Of a stretch of 64,000 bases of DNA, positions 27,201-34,775 are shown piece by piece. Below the pieces are notes generated by a model that had not been told where the DNA came from, made no database searches, and saw only the letters and a program-made list of their open reading frames with translations. This DNA is from an uncultured Bacteroidia bacterium. GTDB lineage: Bacteria > Bacteroidota > Bacteroidia > Bacteroidales > UBA932. The stretch lies in the NCBI GenBank assembly GCA_902794005.1, contig CADBFO010000003.1:1-64000 (forward strand). The letters run 5' to 3'. Position 1 is the stretch's first letter. Each line of letters begins with the position of its first letter. A program made the position numbers and the translations under genes.

Positions 27201-28592
27201 AACGACATTCTCAAGAAGGAATGGGGCTTCAGGGGCATTGTGGTTTCCGACTATGATGCCGTGGATATTGTCCGCCGGTCCCACCGGATGGCCGAGACCG
27301 GGGACGACGCCTTGGTGATGTGTCTGAAAAACGGCCTGGACCTGGAACTGCACAACACCTCGCTGGGCCTTCTGGCGAAGGTGGAAGACGGCAGCGTTCC
27401 CATGGAAGTGCTGGACGAGGCCGTGCGCCGGGTCCTCACCCTTAAATTCGAACTGGGCCTCTTCGACGAGCCTCTCGTGGATGCCCCGAGGGCCGATGAG
27501 ACCGTCCGCAGCGCGGAGCACCGCGAACTGGCCTACGAGAGTGCCGTTCAGGCTATGACCCTTCTGAAGAACGACGGCATCCTGCCGCTGAAAAATGTCC
27601 GCCGCGTGGGCCTGTACGGGCCGGCCGCCAATACCCTGAACCTCGGAGACTACAGCGGTGGTTACGGAGGCTGGCGGGGCGAAGGGGCCATCACGCCTTA
27701 TGAAGGCCTGAAGCAGGCCCTCTCCGGGCAGGCCGAAGTGCTTCTCAATCCCGATACCCGCAGCTGCGACGTGCTGCTTTTCTTCCCTTCCATCCGGGAA
27801 GAGGAGGGAAGCGATCGCAGCAGTTTCCGTCTTCCGTCGGCCAGTATGACCGTGCGCCGGGAAGAGGGCGCTACCATCATCGGCGGGCAGCAGGAAATGC
27901 GGGTCAATGTGGACCAGGAGAAGATGGTGCGGGACCTCATCGCTACCGGAAAGCCGGTGGTGGTTGTGCTGCATAACGGAGCGGTCATCGACATTTCCGA
28001 CTGGGTGGACGATGCCGCCGCCGTGCTGGAAGCCTGGTATCCCGGTGAGCAGGGCGGCCGTGCCGAGGCCGATGTCCTGACCGGCAAGCGCAATCCCGGC
28101 GGCCGCCTGCCGTTCAGCTGGGTGCGCAGCATCGGCCAGAATCCCTACTACTATTCCATCAAGCCCAGCGGCCGCGGATATGGCTATGTGGAGAACGACG
28201 GTTCCCCGCTCTATCCTTTCGGCTATGGCCTCAGTTACACCACTTTCGAGTACGGTGGCTTTGAGCTTCCGGAAACGCTGGAGAAGGATAAACCCCTGAA
28301 AGTGAAGGTGAAAGTGACCAATACCGGTTCCGTGGAGGGCGACGAGGTAGTGCAGGTGTATATCCATGACGAGCTGGCCTCCGTGGTGCGTCCCATGAAG
28401 CAGCTGGCCGCTTTCAAACGAGTTACCCTGGCACCCGGCGAAAGCCGCGAAGTGGAACTGGAGATCCCCTACCGCCAGTTCGGCCTGTGGGACAAAGACA
28501 TGCGCTTCGGCGTGGAAGAAGGCTGGTTCGAGGTGTGGATCGGCAAGAACGCCAACGAAAAAGTAGCCGAACGGCGGGTGTATGTCAATTGA
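24216..28592 (+). CDS. GH78-like alpha-L-rhamnosidase fused to GH3 glycosidase
   Basis: 1458 residues in one uninterrupted frame; lipobox ILAAC (Cys 17). Residues about 40-735 are GH78-like: N-terminal beta-domains with WLWINGEMVVFEGG, then the (alpha/alpha)6 barrel with TFFDCPDRERAQWWGD (the acidic cluster of GH78), NWGDWGNN and FEHWSVGVNGNW, and a C-terminal beta-domain. From about 747 (MKFRDASLPVEKRVKDL) a complete GH3 begins: GRLSTEEKVQQIT, GEALHGAQWG, GRGQESYGEDV, the nucleophile Asp in IVVSDYDAVD, then LKNDGILPLKN and an FnIII-type end with YPFGYGLSYTTFEYG. The join looks like a fusion of two full genes with the second signal peptide lost. It could cut successive rhamnose and beta-linked residues. 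The alternative is a missed stop through sequencing error, but no frame change is needed. Confidence 0.88.
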   Translation: MKKTGFALSALLILAACSEKAPKGEEAPLWEPPKEEIVEIEHTLGCAGVTDAPNQWLVFRKDVTLEAVPSVAEARIAADSKYWLWINGEMVVFEGGLKRGPNPADSYFDRLDLAPYLKKGENRIALLLWYLGKDAFSHKSSGTPQLWFDCPTIGNDGWKSRVHPAYGTADDLPVPNFRLPESNIRFDAQEDMEGWQTGSMDGFAPAAILENSLGRLHIRPIPQWKDFGVKEVAFETKAGSDADTVRALLPHNMQMTPVLTVEDPAGGHRIVIETDHAKVGVECLRAEYITKPGKQTYESLGWLSGQRMILTVEHGARVTDLAYRETGYDTTPDGRFSCSDEFYNRFWQKGLRTIYVNARDTFFDCPDRERAQWWGDIVTILGESFYTYSPSLNSLIRKGIRELCDWQRPDDILFSPIPGNYGVELPCQMLAAVGRYGIWTYYMNTGDLETIRYAYPAVKRYLATYHRGPDGLMAWHKGDWNWGDWGNNRDLRLLQNMWYVLALQSISDMADALGNQAEGSAYWAQMLSLCEAINREAWTGTCYRHPEYQGETDDRVNALAVLAGLADRDKYDALFEVFKTQEHASPYMEKYVMEALFAIGHGDYALERERKRYDFMVNHPDHDTLFEHWSVGVNGNWDTGSVNHAWSGGPLAVFPSRMLGIVPTEPGWKRFNVRPDAAIFDECSISFPTVAGTIAVTYSRSGDYMEITVPEGTLADVSLPDTFLRKALGPGTHRLPLTFKQENTAGMKFRDASLPVEKRVKDLMGRLSTEEKVQQITAQLLYGGEFYVKRNYPAGHIRNVGHFLKGASPREVAEAINEDTRRSMAASRWGIPVLQHGEALHGAQWGSATCFPQSIGMAATFNDDLYYRVGRVVAQELRAVGVRQVYAPVINITRDQRWGRGQESYGEDVLMNSRMGVAYVKALEEGGVVATPKHFVDNYGEGGHDSFASVTSWRELREVYLEPFRACVQEGGARGIMSSYNSVDGIPASCNGHLLNDILKKEWGFRGIVVSDYDAVDIVRRSHRMAETGDDALVMCLKNGLDLELHNTSLGLLAKVEDGSVPMEVLDEAVRRVLTLKFELGLFDEPLVDAPRADETVRSAEHRELAYESAVQAMTLLKNDGILPLKNVRRVGLYGPAANTLNLGDYSGGYGGWRGEGAITPYEGLKQALSGQAEVLLNPDTRSCDVLLFFPSIREEEGSDRSSFRLPSASMTVRREEGATIIGGQQEMRVNVDQEKMVRDLIATGKPVVVVLHNGAVIDISDWVDDAAAVLEAWYPGEQGGRAEADVLTGKRNPGGRLPFSWVRSIGQNPYYYSIKPSGRGYGYVENDGSPLYPFGYGLSYTTFEYGGFELPETLEKDKPLKVKVKVTNTGSVEGDEVVQVYIHDELASVVRPMKQLAAFKRVTLAPGESREVELEIPYRQFGLWDKDMRFGVEEGWFEVWIGKNANEKVAERRVYVN

Positions 28593-28705
28593 GCGTCGAA
28601 TGTAAGTAACTGATTTTTTATTCGTTTATGAGAATTCGCTTAGTCCGGATCGCCCAAGCGATTTTGCGTAAAATGCTGGTGGTCAGCTGTTTGTGTTCGA
28701 CGGCC
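28592..28705 (+). repeat. Duplicated gene leader, copy 1
   Basis: Bases 28592-28705 align without gaps of note to 37731-37844: from the two start codons 58 of 78 bases agree, and the preceding AT-rich 35 bp also match well. The likeness starts at the stop codon of the gene before and ends inside the signal peptide (ILRKMLVVSCLCSTA against ILRKLLIVSCLCSTA). Confidence 0.7.
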
Positions 28706-31700
28706 ATCGGCCTGCCAATAGTCTCCTGTTCCCGGAATCCATCCGATTCCGGGACGCTTGCCAGGCAGTTTCAGCAGCCGCCCATGGAATACAGGCCCTA
28801 TGTCTGGTGGCACTGGATGGGTCCCAATTTCTCCAAAGAAGGCATAAGGGCCGATCTGGAAGCCATGGCCGAGGCCGGCATTGGCGGGGCCACCATCTTT
28901 AACATCGCATCGGCCGTTCAAGAGACGCACCATCCCATCGGGAACAACCCTTGGCCGGAGCAGACCTACCGGAGCGAGGCCTATTGGGAGGCGTTGGAAT
29001 ATGCCGCCGAGGTGGCTCAGGAACTTGGGTTGAAGATAGGCCTGCACAACAGTCCCGGCTACAGTACCACCGGCGGGCCCTGGATTGACGAGGAGAAGGG
29101 GATGCAGACGGTGGTCCATAGCGTTACCGCCGTCAGGGGCGGGGGAGAAGTGCGGCAGATGCTGCCCCGTCCGGAACTTCCGGTCTATGGCGGCTGGGGC
29201 GCTACGGGCCGCCGCGCTACGTTCTACCGGGACATCGCCGTGATAGCGGTTCCGGACAAGCCCGGCGCTGCCGTTGAAGAAGTATTGGACCTGAGTGCGC
29301 AGATGGATAGCACGGGGCTGCTTGCCTGGAATGCTCCTGCCGGCCGCTGGAAAGTGTACCGGATAGGCCATGCGCCCACCCTTTCCAATCCGCATCCGCT
29401 TCCGGACAACCTGATCGGAAAAGCCCTGGAGGCCGACAAGATGAGCGCCGAGGTATCGGCCTACCATTGGGACCAGGTGCTGGAGCCCTTGGAAGAGCAC
29501 CTGGGAAAGTACTTCGGGAAATCCTTCACGCATTTACTCATAGACAGTTACGAGGCCGGGGAGCAGAATTGGACCCCCGGTTTCCGGGAATATTTCAAAG
29601 GGGTCTGCGGTTATGATCCGCTGCCCTGTATGGCGCTTCGGGAGGCGGACCCTCAGAACCCGCGCAATGCGGCTTTCGAGGAAGACTGGCGCATCCTCAT
29701 CCAGCGCCGCTTCCTGCAGGACGGATGGCAGGTGGCCCGCGACAAAGTGCACGAAAAAGGCCTTCTGCTTTTCTGGGAGCCTTATTGGGGCCCCTTCAGC
29801 ACCACCGAGTCGGTATTTGTGGCCGACGTTCCCATGGGCGAATTCTGGACGGGCGGCAGCGGCCGTATCATGGAAGCCATCGTGGACAAGGCCAGGGAAT
29901 ACGGCAAGCCCATCGTGGGGGCCGAAGCTTTCACCGGCCGTCCGGAAGTGAGCCACTACACGGAAGACCCAGCCTTCCTCAAGCATTCGGCCGACGGGGC
30001 CTTTGTCTCCGGCGCGAACCGCCTCTTCCTGCACCACTGGGTGCACCAGCCCTTCGACGACCGTTACCAGCCCGGAATGGGAATGGGATGGTGGGGCACG
30101 CACTTCAGCCGCCACCAGACTTGGTTCAAGCCCGGTAAGGCATTCTTTACCTACCTCTCCCGCTGCCAGATGCTTCTTCAGCAGGGCACCCTGGGAGAAC
30201 GTTCGGAGAATTGGATCCAGCGGAAAACGGACGGGGCCGACATTTACTTTGTCATCAACCCGGAAGATACTCCTCGGGCGGTGACCCTCCCTTCCGGCCC
30301 TCAGCCGGCCGAACTGTGGGACCCTTACCACGGAACCATCCGCGCAGCCGCTCCGGCCGATTCCGTCCGCCTCACACTGGATCCCGGGCAGTCCCTCTTC
30401 GTGGTCCTTCCCAAGGAGCCCACGCGCTACAAGAAAGAGAAGATACAGGAAGGAACTTTGCTGGAAACCCGGGATCTGGGGAAGGTCTGGGACGTTTCCT
30501 TCGCCCCCAAGCTGGATGTTCCCTTCACCCTTAATCCTTTCATCCTGAAAGATTTCAGCGAATGTGAAGATCCCTATCTCAAGTATTTTTCCGGCACGGC
30601 CACCTATTCGGGTACTTTCTTCTGGGCCCGGGAAGACGTCCGCGTATGGCTGAACCTCGGGGAAATGAACGACATCGCGGAGGTCACGGTGAACGGAAGC
30701 CCTGCGGGCGTTCTCTGGTATCCTCCCTTCCGGGCCGATATCACCCCCTTCCTGAAACAGGGTGAGAATCACCTGGAGATCGCCGTCACCAACAACTGGG
30801 CCAACCGGCTCATCGGCGACGAACAGTTCGAGCCCGACTTCGAATGGGGAGAAGACCGCGGTCCGGCCATGGGACGTGCCATGAAAGCTTTCCCGGAGTG
30901 GTTCCTTAAAGGGGTGCCGCGTCCGTCCAAGGACCGGAAAGGTTTTGTAATCTGGTCTTATTTCCGGGCCGATTCCCCGCTTCAGCCCGCCGGCCTCGTG
31001 GGTCCCGTGGAACTGGAAATCTATTCCTCAGCGGCAGGCGCCCGAAATCTGGTGCCGGAGAAGCCCTCTTCCGCGCCCGATTATCTTTGTACCTGGAATC
31101 TGCAGTGCTATCGTTCCAATCAGGACGGCCCCGTGAAAAACCGGGCCGAGATGGTGGAGGAGAACTTCTTCGGAGACGGACCCTATCAGGGATGGGCTTC
31201 CCTTTATCCGGCCATCCGGGAAGACCTCTTCCTGGTCCTGGACGATTCCTGGGACATTCCCCGGGACATGAACGAGCGGGGTGGGAATCCTTATTTCGGA
31301 ACCGTGCGGCTGGACACTACTCGTTTCCCTTCTTTCAAAGGGGAACCGGCGCAGCGCCTGAAAGCACTCTCCGACCGCTTCACCGGCTTGGGCTGGAAGG
31401 GCCTCGGAGGCTGGATTTGTGCGGAGAAAGCCGGCACTTCCCCGGAGGTTCCGGACAGCGTTTACTGGCCGCAGCGGCTGCGGGAAGCGCAGGAAGCGGG
31501 AATTCGCTACTGGAAAGTGGACTGGGGGAAGAACCAGGGAAGCGGGGAGTGGAGAAAGCAGCTTACCCGGTGGGGCCGGGAATATGCTCCCGAGCTGATT
31601 ATCGAGCACGCCATGAATCCGGAATTCATCGCCTTCAGCGACACATACCGCACTTATGATGTGGAAAACATTACCGCACAGACGGTTACCATAGACCGGG

Positions 31701-32485
31701 TGGCCCAATATCTCCGGTATTCCCCTGAAGCTCCGGCCCAGGGTATCATCAACTGTGAGGACGAGCCCTATATCGCGGCCGGCCTCGGCTGTGCCATCGG
31801 CATCATGCGCCATCCCTTTGTGGGAGCCCTTCCTTCCGGTCGGGCCGATATCGGCTTTCCCACCAGCGGGCGCAATCTCAAATGCCGCCTGGACGAGGTG
31901 GTCCGCGGCGTTCGCTGGCACCGCATCGCCCTCCCGTTTGCTTCTGACGGCGTTTCCTTCGCGGTGGACCCCGTCATCCTGGAGGACGGCTGGATTTATG
32001 CTTTCGATGAAAGTTGGATTCGGCATGAAGTGGGAGACACCGTCCGTGTATCGGCCCCGGCCCGCGTGAGCCGGAATATGCCGCTTCCAAAGGTGGGCTC
32101 CGAGGACCCCGCCCGTCCTTTCGTCCTTTCAAGCCGGTACCCTGGCGGTGCCGTCGCCGTGGCTACGGTAGGCCGTTCGCTGGGCCGCGAATATGTGCTC
32201 CAGGAAGTCCCCGTAGAGGTGGAAGTCCCCTCTACAGCATCTCCGGTGGGCGTTTTTGGCCGCTATGGCTCTCTTACGCTCACTTATCCCGCACCCCTTG
32301 GAGGTGTGCGGGTCTTAGCCCAGGATCTCGCCGGAAAAGAAGCCGTGGATATCACCGGAAGGGTAACGGTGGAGGGGAACCGCCTGACAATCCCCGGCGC
32401 CGTGATTTCCGAAATCGGCCTTATGGCGGCCACGGAAGGCGATGTCTCCGACCCCGGCCTGGTACTGAAACTTTTTGCCCGGTGA
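28628..32485 (+). CDS. GH106 alpha-L-rhamnosidase fused to a second clan GH-D-like glycosidase barrel
   Basis: 1285 residues. The signal is long and ends in LPIVSC, a possible lipobox (Cys about 34). Residues about 50-800 are GH106: RPYVWWHWMGPNFSKEGI, GLHNSPGYSTTGGPWI, LLIDSYEAGEQNWTPGF, GSGRIMEAIVDKA, and a C-terminal beta-sandwich (NLGEMNDIAEVTVNG, ITNNWANRL-like). From about 815 comes a second module: FLVLDDSWDIPRD, GLGGWICAEKAG, YWKVDWGKNQG (about 960-971), EHAMNPEFIAF and YRTYDVENI, then a beta-sandwich to the end. The Asp in KVDWG and the Asp in YRTYDVE sit where GH27/GH36 enzymes have nucleophile and acid/base, so I infer a galactosidase-like or related hydrolase. The module could not be placed in a named family. 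Plain GH106 proteins, like the one at 55767, end near 1010. Confidence 0.82.
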   Translation: MRIRLVRIAQAILRKMLVVSCLCSTAIGLPIVSCSRNPSDSGTLARQFQQPPMEYRPYVWWHWMGPNFSKEGIRADLEAMAEAGIGGATIFNIASAVQETHHPIGNNPWPEQTYRSEAYWEALEYAAEVAQELGLKIGLHNSPGYSTTGGPWIDEEKGMQTVVHSVTAVRGGGEVRQMLPRPELPVYGGWGATGRRATFYRDIAVIAVPDKPGAAVEEVLDLSAQMDSTGLLAWNAPAGRWKVYRIGHAPTLSNPHPLPDNLIGKALEADKMSAEVSAYHWDQVLEPLEEHLGKYFGKSFTHLLIDSYEAGEQNWTPGFREYFKGVCGYDPLPCMALREADPQNPRNAAFEEDWRILIQRRFLQDGWQVARDKVHEKGLLLFWEPYWGPFSTTESVFVADVPMGEFWTGGSGRIMEAIVDKAREYGKPIVGAEAFTGRPEVSHYTEDPAFLKHSADGAFVSGANRLFLHHWVHQPFDDRYQPGMGMGWWGTHFSRHQTWFKPGKAFFTYLSRCQMLLQQGTLGERSENWIQRKTDGADIYFVINPEDTPRAVTLPSGPQPAELWDPYHGTIRAAAPADSVRLTLDPGQSLFVVLPKEPTRYKKEKIQEGTLLETRDLGKVWDVSFAPKLDVPFTLNPFILKDFSECEDPYLKYFSGTATYSGTFFWAREDVRVWLNLGEMNDIAEVTVNGSPAGVLWYPPFRADITPFLKQGENHLEIAVTNNWANRLIGDEQFEPDFEWGEDRGPAMGRAMKAFPEWFLKGVPRPSKDRKGFVIWSYFRADSPLQPAGLVGPVELEIYSSAAGARNLVPEKPSSAPDYLCTWNLQCYRSNQDGPVKNRAEMVEENFFGDGPYQGWASLYPAIREDLFLVLDDSWDIPRDMNERGGNPYFGTVRLDTTRFPSFKGEPAQRLKALSDRFTGLGWKGLGGWICAEKAGTSPEVPDSVYWPQRLREAQEAGIRYWKVDWGKNQGSGEWRKQLTRWGREYAPELIIEHAMNPEFIAFSDTYRTYDVENITAQTVTIDRVAQYLRYSPEAPAQGIINCEDEPYIAAGLGCAIGIMRHPFVGALPSGRADIGFPTSGRNLKCRLDEVVRGVRWHRIALPFASDGVSFAVDPVILEDGWIYAFDESWIRHEVGDTVRVSAPARVSRNMPLPKVGSEDPARPFVLSSRYPGGAVAVATVGRSLGREYVLQEVPVEVEVPSTASPVGVFGRYGSLTLTYPAPLGGVRVLAQDLAGKEAVDITGRVTVEGNRLTIPGAVISEIGLMAATEGDVSDPGLVLKLFAR

Positions 32486-32534
32486 CCGTTTGCCTTATTG
32501 CCCGGTGCTGTGTTACCATATTGAAAAAAAAGGG

Positions 32535-32542
32535 TAATTTTG
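32535..32542 (+). promoter_or_regulatory. Candidate internal promoter -7 box
   Basis: TAATTTTG fits TAnnTTTG and lies in the 76-bp gap after the GH106 fusion, 20 bp before the ATG at 32562. No clear TTTG is found 19-21 bp upstream, so it is a weak or activated promoter at best. Confidence 0.35.
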
Positions 32543-32561
32543 TATGGATATGATTTCGCCT

Positions 32562-33725
32562 ATGAAAAAGGTTCTTTTTGCTTTTTTGCTATTGCTGGGC
32601 ACCCTTTCGCTCCAAGCCCAGCATTATGATGTAGCCGCCTATCTTTATCCTGCCTATGCGGCGGGAGATCCGCGCCTGAGGCCTTTCTGGCCCATGGGAA
32701 TGGGGGAATGGGAAACCGTTCTCACCATGCAGCAGCGCTATCCCGGCCACGTGTGGGACCGCCATCCCCTCTGGGGCTATATCAACGAGGCAGACCCTGC
32801 CGTGATGGAAATGGAGATTGACCAGGCCACTTCGCACGGGGTGAATGTCTTCATTTTCGACTGGTACTGGCTGGACGGCCGCCCCTGGATGGAAACCACT
32901 CTCACGGAGGGTTTCCTGAAAGCCCGCAACCGGGACAAGATGCAGTTCTACCTCATGTGGGCCAACCACAACGTAGGGAACGACTGGGATACCCGCATTT
33001 CCGGGCATCAGGAGGGGAACATCATTTACCGCGGGGGAGTGAACCGCGGGGAGTTCGAGAAAATCTGCAAGCGGAACATAGAACTGTTTTTCAAGCAGCC
33101 CAATTACTACAAGATTGACGGCAAGCCGGTGTTCATGATTTACGAGGTGAGCACCTTCATCGAGGGAATCGGAGGCGTGGAAGCCGCTAAGGATGCCCTG
33201 GCCTGGTTCCGTCAGGAGGTGAAGAAGGCCGGATTCCCCGACCTGGAACTCCAGTTCACCATGTGGAACAGCCAGTTCAACTACAGCGGCGTGGATGAGG
33301 CCAAGGTAAAGGCCGGCCGGCCCCGGGACAAATTCATCCGGGACCTGGGCTTCAACAGCATGTCCCACTACCAGTTCTGCCACTTCATCTGGATGGACGA
33401 CGATTACCGGAACATCCTGGACCGCGCCTACCAGGAATGGGACAAACTGGAGGCGGAGTTCACCATTCCGTATTATCCGCATGTCTCCGTCGGCTGGGAC
33501 AACAGCCCCCGATTCGGGGACAGTGCCGTGGTGAAGGAAAACACCCCGGAACGCTTTGAGGAGGCTCTTCGGCGCGCCAAGGCCTGGCTGGACGCGCGTC
33601 CCAAGATGCACAAACTCATCACCATCAACTCCTGGAACGAATGGACGGAGACCAGCTATCTCCAGCCGGACGACGTGTATGGCTATGGCTATCTGGAGGC
33701 CGTGAAACACGTTTTCAAACAATAG
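32562..33725 (+). CDS. GH99-like (WbsX-type) TIM-barrel protein, putative glycosidase
   Basis: 387 residues from the ATG at 32562 (MKKVLFAFLLLLGT, signal to QAQ about 20). The pattern AAYLYPAYAAGD, HPLWGYINEADPAVMEMEIDQATSHGVNVFIFDWYWLDGRPW, then TINSWNEWTETSYLQPD matches the WbsX / glycosyltransferase-WbsX-like family, whose fold resembles GH99 endo-alpha-mannosidases. The Glu pair in NEWTE is a likely active site. WbsX proteins occur in O-antigen clusters and increasingly in PULs, where a hydrolase role is suspected. The signal peptide and neighbours favour a periplasmic glycosidase here. The linkage is unknown. Confidence 0.75.
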   Translation: MKKVLFAFLLLLGTLSLQAQHYDVAAYLYPAYAAGDPRLRPFWPMGMGEWETVLTMQQRYPGHVWDRHPLWGYINEADPAVMEMEIDQATSHGVNVFIFDWYWLDGRPWMETTLTEGFLKARNRDKMQFYLMWANHNVGNDWDTRISGHQEGNIIYRGGVNRGEFEKICKRNIELFFKQPNYYKIDGKPVFMIYEVSTFIEGIGGVEAAKDALAWFRQEVKKAGFPDLELQFTMWNSQFNYSGVDEAKVKAGRPRDKFIRDLGFNSMSHYQFCHFIWMDDDYRNILDRAYQEWDKLEAEFTIPYYPHVSVGWDNSPRFGDSAVVKENTPERFEEALRRAKAWLDARPKMHKLITINSWNEWTETSYLQPDDVYGYGYLEAVKHVFKQ

Positions 33726-33738
33726 AACCCTTATCAGA

Positions 33739-34764
33739 ATGGACAGAAGAGATTTCATAAAAGTGTCCGGAACGGCGGCCGCCGGGCTGGCTCTTACGGG
33801 CTGCGGCCCCCGGACGGGAGAGACCCCCGTTCCCGTTTTGCCGCCGGTGGATCCTTCCCGGATTGTCCGTGATGTGGAGCGGCTGGAGCCGCTGTACATC
33901 AAGGAGATTCATGTGAAAGTGGGTGCTTCCAAGCCCTTCGGTGTGCTCCACGTTTCCGACACACATATTGCCCGGGCCGATAACCGGGATGATGAGCGGA
34001 AGATAAAACTGGCTGCGTCCCGTTCCCGCGGAATGACATACGGGGAGCATTATCTGGACGAAGCCATCCGCTATGCACGGGACAAGGGCCTGTATATGAT
34101 GCACACCGGAGATATGTACGACTTTGTCTCCGAAGCCAACCTGGATTGCTGTGCACATCATATGCTGGAGGCCGACTGGTTTGTCTGTGCCGGCAACCAC
34201 GAATACTCCAAGTACGTGGGTGAGGCAAAGGAAGACGAGGCCTACAAGAACGACAGCCGGGAAGCCGTGCAGGGCGCTTATCCCAACGACCTTACTTTTG
34301 CCAGTCGGGTCATTGGCGGAGTCAATTTTGTGGCTCTGGACGATGTGTATTACAATTTTACGGAAGCGCAGCATGCCCTGATGGAAAAGGAAATGCAGAA
34401 GGGCCTTCCCGTCGTGATGCTCTGCCACGTGCCGCTGTACACGCCCCAGGCTCTGGCCGATGAACTGTCCTACACTGGCGGCAACTGCGGCTACCTTACG
34501 GGCGTCCCGGAGGAAATCACCTCCCAGTATGACCCGGGCGTCACTTATCCCGCCGGGGAGGAATGGCGATACCGCAAAGTCCAGCAGCACTCCGACAAAC
34601 CCACGCTCGATTTCATTGCCTGGCTCAAGGAACAGTCTCTCCTGAAAACCATCCTCTGCGGGCATTGCCACCGCTTTTACGAAGAGCGCTTTTCTCCTTC
34701 CGCCATGCTTTATGCCGTGGACGCAACCTATCACGGAGGTGCCCAGGCCGTTTACTTTGAATAG
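33739..34764 (+). CDS. Calcineurin-like metallophosphoesterase, Tat-type lipoprotein
   Basis: 341 residues. The N-terminus MDRRDFIKVSGTAAAGLAL followed by TGC is a twin-arginine signal with a lipobox (Cys 22). Dimetal motifs appear in order: HVSDTH (about 70-75), HTGDMYDF, CAGNHEYSKY, MLCHVPLY and ILCGHCHRFYE. This set (DxH, GDxxD, GNHE, H, GHxH) defines calcineurin-like phosphoesterases. It is the third phosphoester hydrolase of the locus, from an unrelated fold to the other two. It lies 13 bp after the WbsX-like gene and 11 bp before a GH43. Confidence 0.88.
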   Translation: MDRRDFIKVSGTAAAGLALTGCGPRTGETPVPVLPPVDPSRIVRDVERLEPLYIKEIHVKVGASKPFGVLHVSDTHIARADNRDDERKIKLAASRSRGMTYGEHYLDEAIRYARDKGLYMMHTGDMYDFVSEANLDCCAHHMLEADWFVCAGNHEYSKYVGEAKEDEAYKNDSREAVQGAYPNDLTFASRVIGGVNFVALDDVYYNFTEAQHALMEKEMQKGLPVVMLCHVPLYTPQALADELSYTGGNCGYLTGVPEEITSQYDPGVTYPAGEEWRYRKVQQHSDKPTLDFIAWLKEQSLLKTILCGHCHRFYEERFSPSAMLYAVDATYHGGAQAVYFE

Positions 34765-34775
34765 CCCGTCTGCCC

